Source: Crossaster papposus
Taxonomy: Eukaryota; Echinodermata; Asteroidea; Velatida; Solasteridae
Assembly (NCBI GenBank): GCA_037893245.1
Contig: JBAIAA010000507.1
Coordinates: forward strand, 1,178,001 to 1,242,000
DNA length: 64,000 nt
Direction of reading: 5' to 3'
A program made the translations under genes and the position numbers. Below are positions 54,288-64,000 of this stretch, piece after piece (position 1 is the stretch's first letter; each line of letters begins with the position of its first letter). The notes under the pieces were generated by a model that saw only the letters and a program-made list of their open reading frames with translations, was not told the origin of the DNA and did no database searches.

Positions 54288-54679
54288 CAGTCAAACCTTG
54301 ATATAGCGGCCATCGACGGTGCCGGTTTTCGTGGCCATACACGCAAGTGGCCACTATAGCAAGACGTACACATGTACACACACCCATACATGTACATGTA
54401 TGAAGTCTAGGAACCAAACAACAGGGGAGATTTCAAAGTCAACAGAGGGCGCACTTCATTTCTGCGGCCGGAGTACACAGGTTTCACGGCAATGTAATTG
54501 TACACATTTTATTTGCTGTGGGCTATTATGGGTTGGCCACTGGCCGCGTTACGCAGTGGCCGCATTAGCAGAAATGGTTATGGTATGTTTATGCAAGAAT
54601 CAAACTGGGACCAAGCAAAGGTGGCCAGTTAAGCCAGGTGGCCGCTGTATCAAGGTGGCCGCAATGGCAGGTTTGACTG
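54288..54679 (+). mobile_element. 392-bp pogo/Tigger-like MITE in satellite, copy 1
   Basis: Begins CAGTCAAACCTTGATATAGC and ends GGCAGGTTTGACTG, with TA on each side (54,286-54,287 and 54,680-54,681). Perfect terminal repeat of 11 bp, CAGTCAAACCT. A subterminal TTGATACAGCGGCC on the opposite strand near the right end repeats the left-end text. CAGT termini with TA duplication fit the pogo/Tigger group of Tc1/mariner. A 122-codon frame starting at a GTG is not a transposase. Confidence 0.88.
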
Positions 54680-56372
54680 TAATTTGATGGCATTTTATTG
54701 ATTTTTGGACAAAATCATATTTGTTGCATGATTATCATATATTGACCTAATTTGCATACAAATGCAAGGCTAAACCCTTATCAACTAATTCTTGGTCATT
54801 TTAGTGATTTTTGGACAAAATCATAATTGTTGCATAATTATCATATTTTGACCTAATTTGCATACAAATGCAAGGCTAACCCCTTATCATCTGATTTGAG
54901 GGCATTTTATTGATTTTTGGACAAAATTAAATTTGTTGCATAATTGTCATATTTTGAACTTATTTGCATACAAATGAAAGGCTAACCCCTTATCAACTAA
55001 TTTCAGTGCATTTTATTGATTTTGGACAAAATCATATTTGTTGCATGATTATCATATATTGACCTAATTTGCATACAAATGCAAGGCTAAACCCTAATCA
55101 ACTAATTTGAGGGCATTTTGGTTATTTTTGACAAAATCATATTTGTTGCATAATTATCATATTTTGACCTAATTTGTATACAAATGCAAGGCTAACCCCT
55201 TATCAACTAATTTGAGTGCATTTTATTGATTTTTGGACAAAATCATAATTGTTGCATAGTCATCATATTTTGACCTAATTTGCATACAAATGCAAGGCTA
55301 AACCCTTATCAACTAATTTGAGGTCATTTTGGTTATTTTTGACAAAATCATATTTGTTGCATAATTATCATATTTTGACCTAATTTGCATACAAATGCAG
55401 GGCTAACCCTTTATCAACTAATTTGAGGCATTTTAGTGATTTTTGGACAAAAGCATAATTGTTGCATAGTCATCATATTTTGACCTAATTTGCATACAAA
55501 TGCAAGGCTTACGCCTTATCAACTAATTTGAAGACATTTTATTGATTTTTTGACATAAGCATAATTGTTGCATAGCCATCATATTTTGACCTAATTTGCA
55601 TACAAATGCAAGGCTAACCGCTTATCAACTAATTTGAGGACATTTTAGTGATTTTTGGACAAAATCATATTTGTTGCATAATTATCATATTTTGACCTAA
55701 TTTGCATAAAAATGCAAGGCTTACGCCTTATCAACTAATTTGATGGCATTTTATTGATTTTTGGACAAAATCATTTTTGTTGCATAATTATCATATATTG
55801 ACCTAATTTGCATACAAATGCAAGGCTAACCCCTTATCAACTAATTTTGAGGGCATTTTAGTGATTTTTGGACAAAATCATAATTGTTGCATAATTATCA
55901 TATTTTGACCTAATTTGCATACAAATGCAAGGCTAACCCCTTATCAACTAATTTCAGTGCATTTTATTGATTTTTGGTCAAAATCATATTTGTTGCATGA
56001 TTATCATATATTGACCTAATTTGCATACAAATGCAAGGCTAAACCCTTATCAACTAATTTGAGGGCATTTTGGTTATTTTTGACAAAATCATATTTGTTG
56101 CATAATTATCATATTTTGACCTAATTTGTATACAAATGCAAGGCTAACCCCTTATCAACTAATTTGAGTGCATTTTATTGATTTTTGGACAAAATCATAT
56201 TTGTTGCATAATTATCATATCTTGACCTAATTTGCATACAAATGCAAGGCTAACCCTTATCAACTAATTTGAGGACATTTTAGTGATTTTTGGACAAAAT
56301 CATATTTGTTGCCTAATTATCATATTTTGACCTAATTTGCATACAAATGCAAGGCTTACCCCTTATCAACTA

Positions 56373-56764
56373 CAGTCAAACCTTGATATAGCGGCCATCG
56401 ACGGTGCCGGTTTTCGTGGCCATACACGCAAGTGGCCACTATAGCAAGACGTACACATGTACACACACCCATACATGTACATGTATGAAGTCTAGGAACC
56501 AAACAACAGGGGAGATTTCAAAGTCAACAGAGGGCGCACTTCATTTCTGCGGCCGGAGTACACAGGTTTCACGGCAATGTAATTGTACACATTTTATTTG
56601 CTGTGGGCTATTATGGGTTGGCCACTGGCCGCGTTACGCAGTGGCCGCATTAGCAGAAATGGTTATGGTATGTTTATGCAAGAATCAAACTGGGACCAAG
56701 CAAAGGTGGCCAGTTAAGCCAGGTGGCCGCTGTATCAAGGTGGCCGCAATGGCAGGTTTGACTG
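56373..56764 (+). mobile_element. 392-bp pogo/Tigger-like MITE in satellite, copy 2
   Basis: Same sequence, length and flanks as copy 1, 2,085 bp downstream. Identical satellite variants on both sides (for example TAATTCTTGGTCATTTTAG downstream) show it was copied with its surroundings and did not insert independently. Confidence 0.88.
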
Positions 56765-59700
56765 TAATTTGATGGCATTTTATTGATTTTTGGACAAAAT
56801 CATATTTGTTGCATGATTATCATATATTGACCTAATTTGCATACAAATGCAAGGCTAAACCCTTATCAACTAATTCTTGGTCATTTTAGTGATTTTTGGA
56901 CAAAATCATAATTGTTGCATAATTATCATATTTTGACCTAATTTGCATACAAATGCAAGGCTAACCCCTTATCATCTGATTTGAGGGCATTTTATTGATT
57001 TTTGGACAAAATTAAATTTGTTGCATAATTGTCATATTTTGAACTTATTTGCATACAAATGAAAGGCTAACCCCTTATCAACTAATTTCAGTGCATTTTA
57101 TTGATTTTGGACAAAATCATATTTGTTGCATGATTATCATATATTGACCTAATTTGCATACAAATGCAAGGCTAAACCCTAATCAACTAATTTGAGGGCA
57201 TTTTGGTTATTTTGACAAAATCATATTTGTTGCATAATTATCATATTTTTGACCTAATTTGTATACAAATGCAAGGCTAACCCCTTATCAACTAATTTGA
57301 GTGCATTTTATTGATTTTTGGACAAAATCATAATTGTTGCATAGTCATCATATTTTGACCTAATTTGCATACAAATGCAAGGCTAAACCCTTATCAACTA
57401 ATTTGAGGTCATTTTGGTTATTTTTGACAAAATCATATTTGTTGCATAATTATCATATTTTGACCTAATTTGCATACAAATGCAGGGCTAACCCTTTATC
57501 AACTAATTTGAGGGCATTTTAGTGATTTTTGGACAAAAGCATAATTGTTGCATAGTCATCATATTTTGACCTAATTTGCATACAAATGCAAGGCTTACGC
57601 CTTATCAACTAATTTGATGGCATTTTATTTATTTTTGGACAAAATCATATTGTTGCATAATTATCATATATTGACCTAATTTGCATACAAATGCAAGGCT
57701 AAACCCTTATCAACTAATTCGAGGGCATTTTAGTGATTTTTGGACAAAATCATATTTGTTGCATAGTCATCATATTTTGACCTAATTTGCATACAAATGC
57801 AAGGCTAAACCCTTATCAACTAATTCTTGGTCATTTTAGTGATTTTTGGACAAAATCATAATTGTTGCATAATTATCATATTTTGACCTAATTTGCATAC
57901 AAATGCAAGGCTAACCCCTTATCATCTGATTTGAGGGCATTTTATTGATTTTTGGACAAAATTAAATTTGTTGCATAATTGTCATATTTTGAACTTATTT
58001 GCATACAAATGAAAGGCTAACCCCTTATCAACTAATTTCAGTGCATTTTATTGATTTTGGACAAAATCATATTTGTTGCATGATTATCATATATTGACCT
58101 AATTGCATACAAATGCAAGGCTAAACCCTAATCAACTAATTTGAGGGCATTTTGGTTATTTTTGACAAAATCATATTTGTTGCATAATTATCATATTTTG
58201 ACCTAATTTGTATACAAATGCAAGGCTAACCCCTTATCAACTAATTTGAGTGCATTTTATTGATTTTTTGGACAAAATCATAATTGTTGCATAGTCATCA
58301 TATTTTGACCTAATTTGCATACAAATGCAAGGCTAAACCCTTATCAACTAATTTGAGGTCATTTTGGTTATTTTTGACAAAATCATATTTGTTGCATAAT
58401 TATCATATTTTGACCTAATTTGCATACAAATGCAGGGCTAACCCTTTATCAACTAATTTGAGGGCATTTTAGTGATTTTTGGACAAAAGCATAATTGTTG
58501 CATAGTCATCATATTTTGACCTAATTTGCATACAAATGCAAGGCTTACGCCTTATCAACTAATTTGATGGCATTTTATTTATTTTTGGACAAAATCATAT
58601 TTGTTGCATAATTATCATATATTGACCTAATTTGCATACAAATGCAAGGCTAAACCCTTATCAACTAATTCGAGGGCATTTTAGTGATTTTTGGACAAAA
58701 TCATATTTGTTGCATAATTATCATATATTGACCTAATTTGCATACAAATGCAAGGCTAAACCCTTATCAACTAATTCGAGGGCATTTTAGTGATTTTTCG
58801 ACAAAATCATAATTGTTGCATAATTATCATATTTTGACCTAATTTGCATACAAATGCAAGGCTTAACCCTTATCAACTAATTTGAGGACATTTAGTGATT
58901 TTTGGACAAAATCATATTTGTTTGCCTAATTATCATATTTTGACCTAATTTGCATACAAATGCAAGGCTTACCCCTTATCAACTAATTTGATGGCATTTT
59001 ATTGATTTTTGGACAAAATCATATTTGTTGCATGATTATCATATATTGACCTAATTTGCATACAAATGCAAGGCTAAACCCTTATCAACTAATTCTTGGT
59101 CATTTTAGTGATTTTTGGACAAAATCATAATTGTTGCATAATTATCATATTTTGACCTAATTTGCATACAAATGCAAGGCTAAACCCTTATCAACTAATT
59201 TGAGGGCATTTTGGTTATTTTTGACAAAATCATATTTGTTGCATAATTATCATATTTTGACCTAATTTGCATACAAATGCAAGGCTAACCCCTTATCATC
59301 TGATTTGAGGGCATTTTATTGATTTTTGGACAAAATTAAATTTGTTGCATAATTGTCATATTTTGAACTTATTTGCATACAAATGAAAGGCTAACCCCTT
59401 ATCAACTAATTTCAGTGCATTTTATTGATTTTTGGACAAAATCATATTTGTTGCATGATTATCATATATTGACCTAATTTGCATACAAATGCAAGGCTAA
59501 ACCCTTATCAACTAATTTGAGGGCATTTTGGTTATTTTTGACAAAATCATATTTGTTGCATAATTATCATATTTTGACCTAATTTGTATACAAATGCAAG
59601 GCTAACCCCTTATCAACTAATTTGAGTGCATTTTATTGATTTTTGGACAAAATCATATTTGTTGCATAATTATCATATCTTGACCTAATTTGCATACAAA

Positions 59701-59831
59701 TGCAAGGCTAACCCCTTATCAACTAATTTGAGGACATTTTATTGGTTTTTGGACAAAATCATATTTGTTGCCTAATTATCATATTTTGACCTAATTTGCA
59801 TACAAATGCAAGGCTTACCCCTTACCAACTA

Positions 59832-60223
59832 CAGTCAAACCTTGATATAGCGGCCATCGACGGTGCCAGTTTTCGTGGCCATACACGCAAGTGGCCACTA
59901 TAGCAAGACGTACACATGTACACACACCCATACATGTACATGTATGAAGTCTAGGAACCAAACAACAGGGGAGATTTCAAAGTCAACAGAGGGCGCACTT
60001 CATTTCTGCGGCCGGAGTACACAGGTTTCACGGCAATGTAATTGTACACATTTTATTTGCTGTGGGCTATTATGGGTTGGCCACTGGCCGCGTTACGCAG
60101 TGGCCGCATTAGCAGAAATGGTTATGGTATGTTTATGCAAGAATCAAACTGGGACCAAGCAAAGGTGGCCAGTTAAGCCAGGTGGCCGCTGTATCAAGGT
60201 GGCCGCAATGGCAGGTTTGACTG
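59832..60223 (+). mobile_element. 392-bp pogo/Tigger-like MITE in satellite, copy 3
   Basis: Same element and flanks, 3,459 bp after copy 2. It differs by at least one base (GTGCCAG for GTGCCGG) and one flank base (CTTACCAAC for CTTATCAAC). Duplicated with the satellite. Confidence 0.88.
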
Positions 60224-63200
60224 TAATTTGATGGCATTTTATTGATTTTTGGACAAAATCATATTTGTTGCATGATTATCATATATTGACCTAATTTGCA
60301 TACAAATGCAAGGCTAAACCCTTATCAACTAATTCTTGGTCATTTTAGTGATTTTTGGACAAAATCATAATTGTTGCATAATTATCATATTTTGACCTAA
60401 TTTGCATACAAATGCAAGGCTAACCCCTTATCATCTGATTGAGGGCATTTTATTGATTTTTGGACAAAATTAAATTTGTTGCATAATTGTCATATTTTGA
60501 ACTTATTTGCATACAAATGAAAGGCTAACCCCTTATCAACTAATTTCAGTGCATTTTATTGATTTTGGACAAAATCATATTTGTTGCATGATTATCATAT
60601 ATTGACCTAATTTGCATACAAATGCAAGGCTAAACCCTAATCAACTAATTTGAGGGCATTTTGGTTATTTTTGACAAAATCATATTTGTTGCATAATTAT
60701 CATATTTTGACCTAATTTGTATACAAATGCAAGGCTAACCCCTTATCAACTAATTTGAGTGCATTTTATTGATTTTTGGACAAAATCATAATTGTTGCAT
60801 AGTCATCATATTTTGACCTAATTTGCATACAAATGCAAGGCTAAACCCTTATCAACTAATTTGAGGTCATTTTGGTTATTTTTGACAAAATCATAATTGT
60901 TGCATAATTATCATATTTTGACCTAATTTGCATACAAATGCAAGGCTAAACCCTTATCAACTAATTTGAGGTCATTTTGGTTATTTTGACAAAATCATAT
61001 TTGTTGCATAATTATCATATTTTGACCTAATTTGCATACAAATGCAAGGCTTACCCCTTATCAAACTATTTGAGGGCATTTTATTGGTTTTTGGACAAAA
61101 TCATATTTTTTGCATAATTATCATATCTTGACCTAATTTGCATACAAATGCAAGGCTAACCCCTTATCAACTAATTTGAGGGCATTTTAATGATTTTTGG
61201 ACAAAATCATAATTGTTGCATAATTGTCATATTTTGACCTAATTTGCATACAAATGCAAGGCTTACCCCTTATCAACTAATTTGAGGGCATTTTATTGGT
61301 TTTTGGAGAAAATCATATTTGTTGCATAATTATCATATCTTGACCTAATTTGCATACAAATGCAAGGCTAAACCCTTATCAACTAATTTGAGTGCATTTT
61401 AGTGATTTTTGGACAAAATCCTAATTGTTGCATAATTATCATATTTTGACCTAATTTGCATACAAATGCAAGTCTAACCCCTTATCAACTAATTCGAGGG
61501 TATTTTATTGATTTTTTGACAAAATCATAATTGTGGCATAATTATCATATTTTGACCTAATTTGAATACAAATGCAAGGCTAACCCCTTATCAACTAATT
61601 CGAGGGCATTTTAGTGATTTTTTGACAAAATCATAATTGTTGCATAATTATCATATTTTGACCTAATTTGCATACAAATGCAAGGCTAACCCCTTATCAA
61701 CTAATTTGAGGGCATTTTCGTGATTTTTGACAAAATCATATTTGTTGCATAATTATCATATTTTGACCTAATTTGCATACAAATGCAAGGCTAAACCCCT
61801 TATCAACTAATTTGAGGACATTTTAGTGATTTTTGGACAAAATCATATTTGTTGCCTAATTATCATATTTTGACCTAATTTGCATACAAATGCAAGGCTT
61901 ACCCCTTATCAGCTAATTTGATGGCATTTTATTGATTTTTTGGACAAAATCATATTTGTTGCATGATTATCATATATTGACCTAATTTGCATACAAATGC
62001 AAGGCTAAACCCTTATCAACTAATTCTTGGTCATTTTAGTGATTTTTGGACAAAATCATAATTGTTGCATAATTATCATATTTTGACCTAATTTGCATAC
62101 AAATGCAAGGCTAACCCCTTATCAACTAATTTAAGGGCATTATGTGATTTTTGGACTAAATCATATTTGTTGCATAATTATCATATTTTGACCTAATTTG
62201 CATACAAATGCAAGGCTAAACCCTTATCAACTAATTTGAGGGCATTTGGGTTATTTTTGACAAAATCATATTTGTTGCATAATTATCATATTTTGACCTA
62301 ATTTGCATACAAATGCAAGGCTAACCCCTTATCAACTAATTTGAGGTCATTTTAGTGATTTTTGGACAAAATCATAATTGTTGCATAATTATCATATTTT
62401 GACCTAATTTGCATACAAATGCAAGGCTTAACCCTTATCAACTAATTTGAGAGCATTTTATTGGTTTTTGGACAAAATCATATTTGTTGCATAATTATCA
62501 TATTTTGACCTAATTTGCATACAAATGCAAGGCTAAACCCTTATCAACTAATTTAAGGGCATTTTGGTTATTTTTGACAAAATCATATTTGTTGCATAAT
62601 TATCATATTTTGACCTAATTTGCATACAAATGCAAGGCTAACCCCTTATCATCTGATTTGAGGGCATTTTATTGATTTTTGGACAAAATCAAATTTGTTG
62701 CATAATTGTCATATTTTGAACTTATTTGCATACAAATGAAAGGCTAACCCCTTATCAACTAATTTGAGTGCATTTTATTGATTTTTGGACAAAATCATAA
62801 TTGTTGCATAGTCATCATATTTTGACCTAATTTGCATACAAATGCATGGCTAAACCCTTATCAACTAATTTGAGGGCATTTTGGTTATTTGTGGACAAAA
62901 TCATAATGTTGCATAGTCATCATATTTTGACCTAATTTGCATACAAATGCAAGGCTAAACCCTTATCAACTAATTTGAGGTCATTTTGGTTATTTTTGAC
63001 AAAATCATAATTGTTGCATAATTATCATATTTTGACCTAATTTGCATACAAATGCAAGGCTAAACCCTTATCAACTAATTTGAGGTCATTTTGGTTATTT
63101 TTGACAAAATCATATTTGTTGCATAATTATCATATTTTGACCTAATTTGCATACAAATGCAAGGCTTACCCCTTATCAACTAATTTGAGGGCATTTTATT

Positions 63201-64000
63201 GGTTTTTGGACAAAATCATATTTTTTGCATAATTATCATATCTTGACCTAATTTGCATACAAATGCAAGGCTAACCCTTATCAACTAATTTGAGGGCATT
63301 TTAATGATTTTTGGACAAAATCATAATTGTTGCATAATTGTCATATTTTGACCTAATTTGCATACAAATGCAAGGCTTACCCCTTATCAACTAATTTGAG
63401 GGCATTTTATTGGTTTTTGGAGAAAATCATATTTGTTGCATAATTATCATATCTTGACCTAAATTGCATACAAATGCAAGGCTAAACCCTTATCAACTAA
63501 TTTGAGTGCATTTTAGTGATTTTTGGACAAAATCCTAATTGTTGCATAATTATCATATTTTGACCTAATTTGCATACAAATGCAAGTCTAACCCCTTATC
63601 AACTAATTCGAGGGTATTTTATTGATTTTTTGACAAAATCATAATTGTGGCATAATTATCATATTTTGACCTAATTTGAATACAAATGCAAGGCTAACCC
63701 CTTATCAACTAATTCGAGGGCATTTTAGTGATTTTTTGACAAAATCATAATTGTTGCATAATTATCATATTTTGACCTAATTTGCATACAAATGCAAGGC
63801 TAACCCCTTATCAACTAATTTGAGGGCATTTTCGTGATTTTTGACAAAATCATATTTGTTGCATAATTATCATATTTTGACCTAATTTGCATACAAATGC
63901 AAGGCTAACCCCTTATCAACTAATTTGAGAGCATTTTATTGGTTTTTGGACAAAATCATATTTGTTGCATAATTATCATATTTTGACCTAATTTGCATAC

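Larger units (their letters stand above)
49796..64000 (+). repeat. 106-bp satellite array, about 120 units, runs off the window
   Basis: Unit order: GACCTAATTTGCATACAAAT, GCAAGGCTAACCCCTTATCA, ACTAATTTGAGGGCATTTTA, GTGATTTTTGGACAAAATCA, TAATTGTTGCATAATTATCA, TATTTT. The period is 106 bp with some shorter units. Nearly every unit has the octamer ATTTGCAT and a TTGCAT-ACAA-ATGCAA inverted repeat. Larger blocks repeat at spacings of 1,640 (50,101/51,741), 1,959 (50,521/52,480), 2,085 (54,288/56,373), about 950 (57,401/58,351) and 2,114 bp (61,421/63,535), showing higher-order duplication. Three MITE copies interrupt it. No coding capacity. Confidence 0.97.

Noticed and set aside
54319..54687. 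122-codon frame in each of the three satellite MITEs
   Set aside because: Starts at GTG, has no transposase motif, and is identical only because the MITE was duplicated three times.
49796..64000. CRISPR array
   Set aside because: The 106-bp units are contiguous tandem repeats without unique spacers, in a clearly eukaryotic context.

Overview
This is a eukaryotic nuclear window from a repeat-rich, AT-rich genome. Short polymerase III SINEs, many MITEs, Penelope-type retroelement tails, foldback elements, interstitial telomere-type repeats and one intronless rhodopsin-class GPCR fit a marine invertebrate deuterostome. An echinoderm is my best guess, because the largest foldback element resembles the sea urchin TU transposons as I remember them. 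That assignment is inference; nothing here names a species.

Only one gene is clear: an intronless class A GPCR on the minus strand at 8433-9416. It has an upstream in-frame stop, a consensus RFX X-box 242 bp upstream and an AATAAA 96 nt past its stop. Weaker gene evidence comes from a CpG-rich promoter and first-exon-like segment at about 25,640-26,298, a protein-like ORF at 27,597-27,887, and a GC-rich 5'-exon-like stretch at 30,060-30,800.

1-35 kb is a layered graveyard of mobile elements. It holds seven copies of one TTAA-flanked MITE family (K1), several of a second (K2), two families of tRNA-derived SINEs, five Penelope-like fragments, two inverted copies of a Harbinger-like element with a Myb/SANT-like ORF remnant, and several long foldbacks. 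Nested insertions give relative ages and exact target-site duplications (TTAA, TAG). 35.6-36.5 kb is a 49-bp tandem array. 36.73-42.56 kb is 3.7 apparently identical copies of a 1,576-bp unit.

43.9-48.6 kb is a set of large inverted repeats: one with a telomere-like core, one 2,559-bp foldback whose arms are 19-bp minisatellites and which carries a 6-bp GGAGAG target duplication, and an inverted pair of a third family (Q). 48.6-64 kb is satellite DNA. A degenerate edge in one orientation meets, near 49.8 kb, a head-to-head junction with a young 106-bp array that runs off the window. That array contains three copies of one 392-bp pogo/Tigger-like MITE insertion and two paralogous empty sites.

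All comparisons were made by eye. Family names are recalled knowledge applied to visible termini and target duplications, not database hits.
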